The notes under the pieces: model-generated | Databases searched by the model: none | Seen by the model: only the letters and a program-made list of their open reading frames with translations | Told to the model about the DNA's origin: nothing | Shown here: one piece after another, positions 49,339 through 59,805 of the stretch | Layout of the letters: the number at the start of each line of letters is the position of its first letter | Position numbering within the stretch: the stretch's first letter is position 1 | Program-made: the position numbers and the translations under genes | Assembly (NCBI RefSeq): GCF_001468395.1 | Contig: NZ_LNSG01000012.1 | Location: 28,431-92,430 of the forward strand | Direction of reading: 5' to 3' | DNA length: 64,000 nt | Origin: Sphingopyxis sp. H073 | GTDB taxonomy: Bacteria > Pseudomonadota > Alphaproteobacteria > Sphingomonadales > Sphingomonadaceae

Positions 49339-49683
49339 ATGCAAAAAGCATCCAAGCTATTGCGCGTTTATACCGACGAGTCTGCCTTCTTCGGCGACCA
49401 GCGCGTCTTCGAGTTCATTTCCGAACTCGCCCGCCAGCAAAAGCTGGCGGGGGTCACCGTCCTCGAAGCGGTCCTCGGTTTCGGCCGCTCGGCACATCTC
49501 CACCGCAAGCATGCGCTGGAGAATGACCGGGCGGTCGTGATCGAGATCATCGACGAGGAGCAGCGGCTCCGCGACTTTGCGGCGCAGCTGTCCGAAATAC
49601 CGGACATAGGGCTCATAACGCTCGAAGCGGTCGACATCCTCGGCGGGAAATCCGCCGTGGAGCCTCCCGATGTCCAGAGCTGA
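49339..49683 (+). CDS. DUF190 family protein
   Basis: 114 residues, soluble, starting MQKASKLLRVYTDESAFFGD. DUF190 proteins have a PII-like ferredoxin fold: RVFEFISELARQQKLAGVTV, LEAVLGFGRSAHLH and AVVIEIIDEEQRLRDF are the family segments. It follows czcA by nine bases and is translated with it. DUF190 genes often accompany transporters, so a nucleotide- or metal-sensing regulatory role on CzcA is plausible but untested. Confidence 0.85.
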   Translation: MQKASKLLRVYTDESAFFGDQRVFEFISELARQQKLAGVTVLEAVLGFGRSAHLHRKHALENDRAVVIEIIDEEQRLRDFAAQLSEIPDIGLITLEAVDILGGKSAVEPPDVQS

Positions 49684-49764
49684 CCGGCAAATTGCCGGTT
49701 TCCACCGCGGCGCAGGTCCCCGGCCTGCGTCGCGGACCAGCTTGCCGGAGCGAGGGAGCTGCCG

Positions 49765-50235
49765 ATGTTCTCGGTAGGGACCTCGCTCCGCCTGCCGGTC
49801 CCGATCGGCCGCGTCTGGCGGTTGCTCATCGACATCGAGCGCTATGCCGACTGGCATCCGACATTGCGCTTATCGGAGCATCCGGGAGATGAGGAGCGCA
49901 TCGACTATGTCTATTCCCCGCGTGGGCCGCGCGGGCCGGAGCTGGCCGCCGAAGGGCGGATCACCGGTCTCGACTGGCTCAAGGGCTTTTCGTGGCGAAC
50001 GGGCATGCGCGGCCTGCTCGTGATCGAGGAGAGCTATCGGCTCGAGAAGTTAGGCCAAGGCGTCGAGGTGACGCATCGGCTCGATTGCCGCGGCTTCTTC
50101 TCGTGGCTCGGCTATCCATTCCTGCGCCGCGCGTGCGCGGTGTTCCTGCGCCGCTCAAACGCTGCGCTCGAAAAGCATTTCCGCCGCACGACCGTTCAGT
50201 CCCGCTACGCGCGGCCGAGCGGACGTCGCGCATGA
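49765..50235 (+). CDS. SRPBCC-fold protein 1
   Basis: 156 residues with a START/Bet v1-like (SRPBCC) pattern: LRLPVPIGRVWRLLIDIERY, ADWHPTLRLSEH, WRTGMRGLLVIEESYRLEKL and VTHRLDCRGFFSWLGYPFLR. It has no signal peptide. Polyketide cyclase/dehydrase-type members bind small hydrophobic ligands, and a role in metal resistance is not known. A second SRPBCC gene lies at 56204 with similar wording (GPFAWLPLPGLR), so the pair is probably related. Confidence 0.8.
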   Translation: MFSVGTSLRLPVPIGRVWRLLIDIERYADWHPTLRLSEHPGDEERIDYVYSPRGPRGPELAAEGRITGLDWLKGFSWRTGMRGLLVIEESYRLEKLGQGVEVTHRLDCRGFFSWLGYPFLRRACAVFLRRSNAALEKHFRRTTVQSRYARPSGRRA

Positions 50236-50314
50236 TTGTAAATTCGAAACCTGGCCGTCGGAGGCCCCTCTCATTCGCCCCCCTCACCACGGGCAGGGAT
50301 CTCCGGCGGTCGGG

Positions 50315-50359
50315 GAGGTGCGGGAGCCGGGTCGCATCCCGCAGAGGCTCCCGCACCTC
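50315..50359. terminator. 14-bp perfect stem-loop before the P-type ATPase
   Basis: GAGGTGCGGGAGCC and GGCTCCCGCACCTC pair perfectly around a 17-base loop. No U-tract follows on the plus strand, so it may be an mRNA-stabilising or Rho-coupled end of the czc-2 transcript, or a control element for the ATPase gene about 65 bases downstream. Confidence 0.6.
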
Positions 50360-50425
50360 ATCCTGCCCGGCGTTTAGTGTATGTCCGGATCACAGTGCCG
50401 ATGGCCAAGAGAAAAGGATGGCATC

Positions 50426-52966
<2,541 letters not shown>

Positions 52967-53010
52967 GGGCGCGCAGTCGCGGCGCGATCGAACCGGAAGG
53001 GGGAGAGAGG

Positions 53011-56000
53011 ATGAACTTCAAGAATATCTCGGCCTGGTCCATCCGGAACCCGATCCCGCCGCTCGTCATGTTCTTCGGTCTGACGGTGGCGGGCATCGTC
53101 TCCTTCCTCATGATGGGGGTCCAGAGCGATCCCGACATCGATTTTCCGGGCGCCATCGTCATCATCGCCCAGCCGGGCGCCGCGCCGACCGAACTCGAAA
53201 CGCAGGTCACGCAGCGCGTCGAGGCGGCGGTGCGGACGATCGAGGGGATCGACGAGCTCAATTCGACGGTTACCGAAGGCCAGTCTCAGACCTTCGTCCA
53301 GTTCGCGATCGGCACACCGATCGACCGGGCGGTGACCGATATCCGCGACAAGATCACCCAGATCCGCAGCAACCTGCCGAACGGCATCCTCGAACCGCAG
53401 GTCATCCGCCTGTCGACCTCGGGCAACACGCTTGCCTATTGGTCGGCCTCGGCCACCGACATGACGCTCGAGGAATTGAGCTGGTATGTCGATAATGTCG
53501 TCGCGAAGCGGCTGATCGCGGTCCCCGGTATGGGCGACGCCTACCGACGGGGCGGCGTCAGCCGCGAAATCCGGGTCATCCTCAACCCCGAGCGCATGCG
53601 TGCCTATGGTCTCACCGCCGCCGCGGTGAACACCCAGCTCGTCCAGCTCAACGTCAATGCGGCCGGCGGCCGGATGGAGGTCGCAGGCTCCGAGCAGGCG
53701 GTCCGCATCCTCGGCAACGCCAGCAGCGCCAACGCCCTCGGCGAGACGCTGATCTCGGTCGGAACGAACCGGACCGTGCGCCTCGCCGATATCGCCGAGG
53801 TCAAGGATCTCTACGCCGAGCAGCGCTCGGTCTCGAAGCAGGACGGGCGGCAGGTGCTGACCTTTGGGTTCGAGCGCGCCAAGGGCGCCTCGGATGTCAC
53901 CGTTTACGACGCGGCGGTCGAGGAGCTGCGCAAGCTCGAGAAGGAGAATCCCAAGGTCAAATTCACCGAGCTGTTCAGCGATATCGAATATACCAAGGGC
54001 CAATATCATTCGGCGATCAATGCGATGGTCGAAGGCGCGATCCTCGCGGTCGTCGTCGTCTTCCTTTTCTTGCGCGACTGGCGGGCGACGCTGATCTCGG
54101 CGCTTGCCATCCCGCTGTCGGCGGTACCGACCTTCCTGTTCATGGACCTCATGGGCTTCTCGCTCAACATGATGACCTTGCTCGCGCTTAGCCTCGTTGC
54201 CGGCGTGTTGGTCGACGATGCGATCGTCGAGATCGAGAATATCGTGCGCCACATGCGGATGGGCAAATCGGCCTATCAGGCCTCGATCGACGCCGCCGAC
54301 GAGATCGGCCTCGCGGTGCTCGCCACGACGATGACGATCGTCGCGGTGTTTCTGCCGGTCGGGCTGATGCCGGGCGTCGCCGGGCAATATTTCAAGAATT
54401 TCGGGCTGACGGTCGTGGCCGCGGTGCTGATGAGCCTCGCGGTCGCGCGCATGATCACGCCCATGCTCGCTGCCTATTTTCTCTCTGCGCAGGGCCCGCA
54501 AAAGCATGGCGAGGGCCCGCTGATCGACACCTATATGCGCATCTTGCGCTGGAGCCTCGATACCAGCGGGGCCGCTGCCGCGCGTGCGCGCGGCGGGCGC
54601 TGGAAATGGCTCGGCTATTTAAAGGACCATCGCATCTGGGTGGTCGGCATCGGCGTGCTGGCGCTGTTCGCGACCATCTTCAGCTTCTCGCTGCTTCCCA
54701 TGACCTTCCAGCCGTCGATCGATTCCGATACGAGCCGCGTCGCCATCCAGCTCGCACCGGGTGCGACGCTCGAACAGACCGAGGCGGTGGCCGACGAAGT
54801 GACCGATCTCATGAAGCGCGATCCGCTCGTCGAATCCGCCTTGTCGCGGATCGATGTCGGCACGGCGACGGTCTATCTGAAACTGCGCAAGGACCGTGAG
54901 CTCACCTCCACCGAGTTCGAAAAGGACCGCGCGCCGCGGCTGGCGCAGGTTCCCGATGCCCGCATCAACTTCCAATCGCAGCATGGCGGTGGCGGCGGGA
55001 GCAGCCGTGACATCTCGATCACGCTAGGCAGCGACGACCCGAAGAAGCTCGAAGATATCGGCAACCGGCTGCTTGCCGAAATGGCCCGTGTGAAGGAGAT
55101 TCGCTCGCCGCGTGTCGAAGGCAATCTCCAAAGGCCCGAGATCGTCATTCGCCCGCGCTTCGCGCTCGCGGCGCAGCTCGGCGTCACCACCCAGGCGCTC
55201 AGCCAGTCGATCCGCGTCGCGACGCTTGGCGAGATCGACCAGAACAGCGCCAAATTCTCGCTGTCCGACCGGCAGATACCGGTGCGCGTCGCGCTAGCGG
55301 AAACCGCGCGCGAGCGGCTCGATACACTGCGCAACATGCCGGTTCCGACCCGGAACGGGGGAACGGTGCCGCTTTCTGTCGTCGCAGAGATTGGCTTCGG
55401 CGCCGGCCCCACCCAGATCAATCGGACCAACCAGGTGCGCCAGCTCACCATAGGGGCCGACCTTGCTCCGGGTCTCGTGACCGGTCAGGCGATGGAGAAA
55501 GTCGAGGCGTTGCCGGCGCTGAAGACGTTACCCGCCGGGGTCGCCCGGCTGGTGCTCGGGAGTGCCAAATGGCAGGCCGAGATGCTGCGCAACTTCGCGA
55601 TCGCGGTCGTTTCGGGGATATTCCTCGTGCTGGCGGTCCTGATCCTGCTCTATCGCAAGATCATCCCACCCTTCGTCAACATGGGCTCGCTTCTGCTCGC
55701 CCCCCTCGGCGGGGCGATCGCGTTGCTGCTGACGGGCTATCCGCTCTCGCTTCCCGTGTTCATCGGCGTGCTGATGCTGCTCGGTATCGTCGGCAAGAAC
55801 AGCATCTTGCTGGTCGATTTCGCGATCGAGGAAATGGCGTCCGGGGTGCCGCGCGACGAGGCGATCGTCGACGCCGGACACAAGCGCGCGCAGCCGATCC
55901 TGATGACCACGGTCGCGATGGTCGCGGGCATGATCCCGACCGCGCTATCACTGACCGGCGACGGCGCATGGCGCGCGCCGATGGCGGTCACGGTGATCGG

Positions 56001-56190
56001 CGGGCTTATCCTTTCGACGATGCTGACGCTGCTGATCGTGCCGGCGTCCTTCAGCCTTGCGGCGGGCTTCGAACGCAGGATGGCACCGCGCCTGCGCCGC
56101 TGGTTCACCACGGGCGGCGCGCATGCCGACCCATCGCCTGCGGGCGTCACCGACATCGGCGCGGGGCAAAGCCCGGCGGCCGATCGATAG
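53011..56190 (+). CDS. HAE1-type RND transporter without adjacent partner genes
   Basis: 1059 residues with 12 membrane segments and two periplasmic loops. LSLVAGVLVDDAIVEIENIVRHM carries the paired Asp of AcrB-type proton relays, which marks the hydrophobe/amphiphile class rather than the metal class. QSDPDIDFPGAIVIIAQPGA and GNTLAYWSASATD are as in MdtB/AcrB-like members. No adaptor or outer-membrane gene lies beside it, so it must borrow them or act differently. GGGGGAGAG precedes the ATG. Confidence 0.9.
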   Translation: MNFKNISAWSIRNPIPPLVMFFGLTVAGIVSFLMMGVQSDPDIDFPGAIVIIAQPGAAPTELETQVTQRVEAAVRTIEGIDELNSTVTEGQSQTFVQFAIGTPIDRAVTDIRDKITQIRSNLPNGILEPQVIRLSTSGNTLAYWSASATDMTLEELSWYVDNVVAKRLIAVPGMGDAYRRGGVSREIRVILNPERMRAYGLTAAAVNTQLVQLNVNAAGGRMEVAGSEQAVRILGNASSANALGETLISVGTNRTVRLADIAEVKDLYAEQRSVSKQDGRQVLTFGFERAKGASDVTVYDAAVEELRKLEKENPKVKFTELFSDIEYTKGQYHSAINAMVEGAILAVVVVFLFLRDWRATLISALAIPLSAVPTFLFMDLMGFSLNMMTLLALSLVAGVLVDDAIVEIENIVRHMRMGKSAYQASIDAADEIGLAVLATTMTIVAVFLPVGLMPGVAGQYFKNFGLTVVAAVLMSLAVARMITPMLAAYFLSAQGPQKHGEGPLIDTYMRILRWSLDTSGAAAARARGGRWKWLGYLKDHRIWVVGIGVLALFATIFSFSLLPMTFQPSIDSDTSRVAIQLAPGATLEQTEAVADEVTDLMKRDPLVESALSRIDVGTATVYLKLRKDRELTSTEFEKDRAPRLAQVPDARINFQSQHGGGGGSSRDISITLGSDDPKKLEDIGNRLLAEMARVKEIRSPRVEGNLQRPEIVIRPRFALAAQLGVTTQALSQSIRVATLGEIDQNSAKFSLSDRQIPVRVALAETARERLDTLRNMPVPTRNGGTVPLSVVAEIGFGAGPTQINRTNQVRQLTIGADLAPGLVTGQAMEKVEALPALKTLPAGVARLVLGSAKWQAEMLRNFAIAVVSGIFLVLAVLILLYRKIIPPFVNMGSLLLAPLGGAIALLLTGYPLSLPVFIGVLMLLGIVGKNSILLVDFAIEEMASGVPRDEAIVDAGHKRAQPILMTTVAMVAGMIPTALSLTGDGAWRAPMAVTVIGGLILSTMLTLLIVPASFSLAAGFERRMAPRLRRWFTTGGAHADPSPAGVTDIGAGQSPAADR

Positions 56191-56203
56191 AGGAGTGAAG
56201 CTG

Positions 56204-56689
56204 ATGGAGTTCGAGCGGGAGCATGACCTCCCCTATAGTGCGGAACAAATATGGGCGGTCCTCGGCGATTTCGACAATCACCGGATCTGGAACCCTTATG
56301 TCCGGATCGAGCGGCTTGCCGAGGACCCGGTCGCGATCCGCTATTCGATGCGCATGGATCCGCAAAAGCCCAAGTTTCTTGAAGTTTCCGCGGCGGTGCT
56401 CTCCGCGCGCCCCGGGGAAGAGCTGATACTCGACGTAAAGCCGAGCTTCATCCTCCAGTTTGAGGAAAGCTATATCCTGACGCCGACGGCAAGCGGGACG
56501 AAGTTCGTTCACCGCTATCGCTGCCGCGGGCCTTTTGCCTGGCTCCCGCTTCCCGGCCTCCGCACCAGCTTTCAAAGAATGCTCGCCTCGATCGACGGCA
56601 TCCTGCTCAGCTACCTGAAGTCCAAATACAGCAAGCCGCAATCGCCGCCGCGACGGCCCAAGTCCAAGTTCAAAGGTGGTCGGCGATGA
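56204..56689 (+). CDS. SRPBCC-fold protein 2
   Basis: About 161 residues: FEREHDLPYSAEQIWAVLGD, FDNHRIWNPYVRIERLAEDP, LQFEESYILTPTASGTKFVH and RCRGPFAWLPLPGLR, then a basic Pro/Lys/Arg tail (PQSPPRRPKSKFKGGRR). GAGGAG lies before the ATG, 13 bases after the RND stop, and the end overlaps dsbB (ATGA). It is therefore in one transcript with the RND pump and dsbBA. Similar in plan to the protein at 49765. Function unknown. Confidence 0.78.
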   Translation: MEFEREHDLPYSAEQIWAVLGDFDNHRIWNPYVRIERLAEDPVAIRYSMRMDPQKPKFLEVSAAVLSARPGEELILDVKPSFILQFEESYILTPTASGTKFVHRYRCRGPFAWLPLPGLRTSFQRMLASIDGILLSYLKSKYSKPQSPPRRPKSKFKGGRR

Positions 56690-57120
56690 CGAGCTTTCCG
56701 CTGCTGGCACCGCACAAATGGCGTCCGCTCGGCGTAGCTTGGGCAATTGCCTTCCTGTCGAGCCTAGCCGTCCTCTTCGTCGGCGAGGTCATGGGCCAAG
56801 TGCCGTGTGATCTCTGTTGGTTCCAGCGCGCCTTCATGTTCCCGCTCTCGATCATTCTCGGCATCGCAGCGTTCAAGTCGGACCGCGCCGTTGTTCCTTA
56901 TGGACTGGCGCTGGCGGCCGGCGGTGCTCTCGTCGCATTCTATCACAGCTTGCTCTATGTCGGCGTCATTCCGGCTCCGATCGTCCCCTGCACCGGCGGC
57001 CCGTCATGCTCGGGAGAGAGCATGGCAGTCGGAGGCGTGCCGCTGCCCCTCCTGTCGCTGGCCGCCTTCGCGCTCATCCTGACCCTCTTGCTCAACTTCC
57101 AAAGGAGACTGAAATCATGA
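56686..57120 (+). CDS. dsbB: Disulfide bond formation protein, DsbB/BdbC type
   Basis: 144 residues with four membrane segments. It has a first Cys pair in VPCDLCWFQRAFMFP (CxxC) and a second in VPCTGGPSC. It reoxidises a DsbA-like partner and passes electrons to quinone. The partner gene follows with a four-base overlap (ATGA). Location at the end of a metal-efflux region suggests a role in folding exported Cys proteins under metal stress (inference). Confidence 0.92.
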   Translation: MTSFPLLAPHKWRPLGVAWAIAFLSSLAVLFVGEVMGQVPCDLCWFQRAFMFPLSIILGIAAFKSDRAVVPYGLALAAGGALVAFYHSLLYVGVIPAPIVPCTGGPSCSGESMAVGGVPLPLLSLAAFALILTLLLNFQRRLKS

Positions 57121-57761
57121 ACCGTCGAATCGGAGTGATGGCCACGCTTGCCCTGTCGGCGCTCGCCTTTACCGGTGGCGCGATGCTCTACAGCGGGAGC
57201 GCCGAGGGCGAACCCACCAAGAAGGTCGTGGCGGGACCCGTCGACAGCCTCATTCGCCCGCACTCGCCGATCATTGGGCCGAAAAATGCCCCGGTCACGA
57301 TCGTCGAATTCTTCGACCCGTCGTGCGAGGCCTGCCGTGCCTTCTATCCGACAGTCAAGGGTATCGTCGCCAAATATCCCAAGGATGTGCGTCTCGTGAT
57401 GCGCTACCTGCCGCTGCACCCCGGTTCGGCCGAGGCGATCGTGATCCTCGAAGCCGCGCGTGTCCAGGGCAAGCTCGAGCCGGTGACGGCGGCGCTGCTT
57501 GAGGCGCAGCCCGACTGGCACGACGGCAAGATGGACGGCGCCTGGGCCGCGGCCGAGAAGGCCGGCCTCAATGTCGCGAAGGCGCGCGCGATGCCAACCG
57601 CCGATGCGATGGCGTGGATGGAGCAGGACATTGCCGACGCGCGCGCGGTCGGCGTCAAGGGCACCCCGACCTTCTTCGTCAATGGCGAGATGCTCGTCCA
57701 ACCCAGCCCCGAACAGGTCGAGGCCCGAGTCCAGGCCGCGGTAGCGGCAAAGGGCAAATAA
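57117..57761 (+). CDS. Secreted DsbA-family thioredoxin-like protein (BdbD type)
   Basis: About 214 residues with an N-terminal signal/anchor (LALSALAFTGGAMLYSG). The thioredoxin fold shows PVTIVEFFDPSCEACRAFYP (active site CEAC) and the cis-Pro loop GTPTFFVNGEM. It is the oxidase partner of the DsbB encoded just upstream. The active-site dipeptide Glu-Ala differs from Pro-His of DsbA, so the redox potential may differ. Confidence 0.9.
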   Translation: MNRRIGVMATLALSALAFTGGAMLYSGSAEGEPTKKVVAGPVDSLIRPHSPIIGPKNAPVTIVEFFDPSCEACRAFYPTVKGIVAKYPKDVRLVMRYLPLHPGSAEAIVILEAARVQGKLEPVTAALLEAQPDWHDGKMDGAWAAAEKAGLNVAKARAMPTADAMAWMEQDIADARAVGVKGTPTFFVNGEMLVQPSPEQVEARVQAAVAAKGK

Positions 57762-57766
57762 GACCC

Positions 57767-57801
57767 GCACCCGTCCCGCTTCGTCCACGCGGGACGGGTG
57801 C
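57767..57801 (+). terminator. 13-bp stem-loop after the dsb pair
   Basis: GCACCCGTCCCGC and GCGGGACGGGTGC pair perfectly with a 9-base loop, starting six bases after the stop. There is no U-tract, but position and strength suggest the 3' end of the ATPase/RND/dsb transcript. Confidence 0.65.
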
Positions 57802-57951
57802 CTAGCATCCGTCGCGATGCTGCCTCACTCGCCATCGGCCCGTCGCATGGAGATGCCGGGTCACCGTCGAATCGGGGAAGAAAGAGCTAATATTCACAGC
57901 GCATTCAACGACGAAGGGGGAGTTTGAACGCCACGCAAAGGAGAGACTGAC

Positions 57952-58257
57952 ATGCGAAAACTGATGACGATCGCGGCCGCGATGCTCGCCTTCGCGCTCC
58001 CCGGAACGGCGCTTGCCCAGCACCATGGCGATCGCGGCGGATATAGCCGCGGCCATGATGCGCCGCGGGGCCATGATCGCGACTATCGTTCCAACCGGCA
58101 CGACCGGCCCTATTATGGCAATGACCGGGGCTATCGCGGTTACGACCCCTATTATCGCGGAAACGACCGCCGCTATGAACGCCGGGACCGCTACGAGCGG
58201 CGCTACCAGAAGCGCCGGATGCACCACCACCACCGTGGGCGTCACTGGCGCGGTTAG
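57952..58257 (+). CDS. Small secreted Arg/Tyr/His-rich protein
   Basis: 101 residues: signal peptide (MRKLMTIAAAMLAFALPGTALAQ) and a low-complexity mature part of Arg, Tyr, Gly, Asp and His (HHGDRGGYSRGHDAPRGHD, a run of DPYYRG/NDRRYERR units, and a RRMHHHHRGRHWRG tail). AAAGGAGAG precedes the ATG. No family is recognised. The His clusters suggest metal binding, and the basic character resembles small periplasmic stress proteins. Confidence 0.72.
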   Translation: MRKLMTIAAAMLAFALPGTALAQHHGDRGGYSRGHDAPRGHDRDYRSNRHDRPYYGNDRGYRGYDPYYRGNDRRYERRDRYERRYQKRRMHHHHRGRHWRG

Positions 58258-58282
58258 CGGAATCCGCGCGCTGGGCGAGAGG

Positions 58283-58942
58283 CTACCGCCTCGCCCGGTA
58301 GATTGAGATCGAGCCGGTCGGTGTCGGGATGACCTTCACTTCCTCGACAGCCTCGAAACCCGCGGCTGTAAGGATTTCCGGGACGCAGCCCTTCGCGTTG
58401 GGTTCGGTATATTCGAACCCGTCGAGCAGCTGGATCTGTCGAAAAAGCATGCGCATCAGCAGCGAGCGCTGCTCGCCATAATCGGCTATGAAGAGAGTCC
58501 CGCCGGGCCTCAGGAGCCTGAACATCTGCGCGGCAATCGCCTTCTTCACGTCCATTGGGCACTGGTGGAGAACGAGGCTCGATACGATCTTGTCGCATTG
58601 CCGGAGTGCGTCGATGCCGTCCAGCTCGTCCCCCATGGCCTCGAACCATTGGATCTCGGCTTCGGCAACCTTAGCCTTGGCGCGTGCGATTTCCAGTACG
58701 GCGGGATCGGGATCGACCCCGAGGACCATGCTCTCCGGCGCCGCCTGCTTAAGGGCGATTGCAAACGTCCCCGTGCCGCACCCGATATCGACGATCCGCT
58801 CGCCCGGCTGCGGTTCGGCGAAGCACAGCAAGTCGCTTCGCCATCTTTTCTCTCTGGTCATGAGGGCTATGGCGGCATCATAGCGGTCGAGCGATCCGCT
58901 CTTGCCGAGTGCCGGGACGAAGTCTCTGTGTGCGTCTGACAT
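58283..58942 (-). CDS. SAM-dependent methyltransferase
   Basis: 219 residues, class I fold. Motif I is ERIVDIGCGTGTFAIAL (near residue 50), with MVLGVDPDPAVLEIARAKAK as motif post-I and LLRPGGTLFIADYGE near 150. No membrane segment and no Cys pattern of ArsM. The substrate is unknown. It lies 47 bases downstream of the AraC gene on the same strand, so it is probably controlled by that regulator. Confidence 0.82.
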   Translation of the reverse strand: MSDAHRDFVPALGKSGSLDRYDAAIALMTREKRWRSDLLCFAEPQPGERIVDIGCGTGTFAIALKQAAPESMVLGVDPDPAVLEIARAKAKVAEAEIQWFEAMGDELDGIDALRQCDKIVSSLVLHQCPMDVKKAIAAQMFRLLRPGGTLFIADYGEQRSLLMRMLFRQIQLLDGFEYTEPNAKGCVPEILTAAGFEAVEEVKVIPTPTGSISIYRARR

Positions 58943-58989
58943 GACGCCCCTCTACTAGGTGCCGTCACGCACCGGCTTGAACGGAGAGG

Positions 58990-59679
58990 CTATGGTTCGA
59001 TGAAAAGGTCGCTTGCCCGAATACCGAACATGACCTTGATCGTGCGGGCGAAATGCGCGCTGTCGCTGAACCCCGCCATATGTGCGGCCTCGGTCGCGCT
59101 GCGGCGCCTTCCCAAAACGTCGAAGGCGATGATCAAGCGTCGCCAGAGCACAAATCGCTGGAAAGGCATGCCGATCTCGGCGGCAAAGAGATGCCGGAAT
59201 CGGCCGAGCGAAAGGCGGCTCTCCTCCGCCACATCCGCGAGCCGGACAGAGCCCGTGGGGATCAGGCGGTCAATCGAGGCGGCGGCGCGGGTGATGCGCG
59301 GATCGAGCGGGGGGCGGGCGCCTCGCGTGAGCCAGTTTTTCCAGAATGACTGCTGTCCCGGCATCGCGACATGAATCGGATCGGAGCAAATCAGCCGGTT
59401 TTTCAGTTCTACCGGCGGACCGAAGCCCACTGTCGGCTCGACGAACCATAGTTCGGCTGCGGGCGCGGGAAGCAGCCGGTGTGCGGCATCGGGTTCGATG
59501 AGCAAGCAGCGCCCCGAAAGGCGCGCACCAACGGCGTCGACCACCGTGAGCGGCTCGGAACAAAACACTGCTTGCGCTGCAAAATGGCGGTGCGCGGCGG
59601 CATCGCCAACCGAACCCGACCAGAGAGCATGATAGTCGCCGAGGCTAAGTCGGCCGTTCCAGTTGGACGTGTCGGGCAT
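58990..59679 (-). CDS. AraC-family transcriptional regulator
   Basis: 229 residues. The C-terminal double helix-turn-helix is VRLADVAEESRLSLGRFRHLF and SATEAAHMAGFSDSAHFARTIKVMFG. The N-terminal ~120 residues look like a cupin-type sensor (LSLGDYHALWSG, HFAAQAVFCSEPL, GRCLLIEPDAAHRLLP). The effector is unknown. The likely target is its own transcript with the methyltransferase gene. Confidence 0.88.
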   Translation of the reverse strand: MPDTSNWNGRLSLGDYHALWSGSVGDAAAHRHFAAQAVFCSEPLTVVDAVGARLSGRCLLIEPDAAHRLLPAPAAELWFVEPTVGFGPPVELKNRLICSDPIHVAMPGQQSFWKNWLTRGARPPLDPRITRAAASIDRLIPTGSVRLADVAEESRLSLGRFRHLFAAEIGMPFQRFVLWRRLIIAFDVLGRRRSATEAAHMAGFSDSAHFARTIKVMFGIRASDLFIEP

Positions 59680-59805
59680 CGGGTTTCGATAGCAGGCCTA
59701 ACTCGTGTGCGTAACGGGCGCCGGGTAATCTCTCTGGCTCGGAGGCTCTTTTCGGGGGCCCCAGCACAGCCTGGGAGGAGCGCGCCGACCCCGTGATAAT
59801 TACCC

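Noticed and set aside
46108..49344. 1078-codon minus-strand reading opposite the second czcA
   Set aside because: Antisense shadow with the same biased composition. The plus strand has all the RND motifs.
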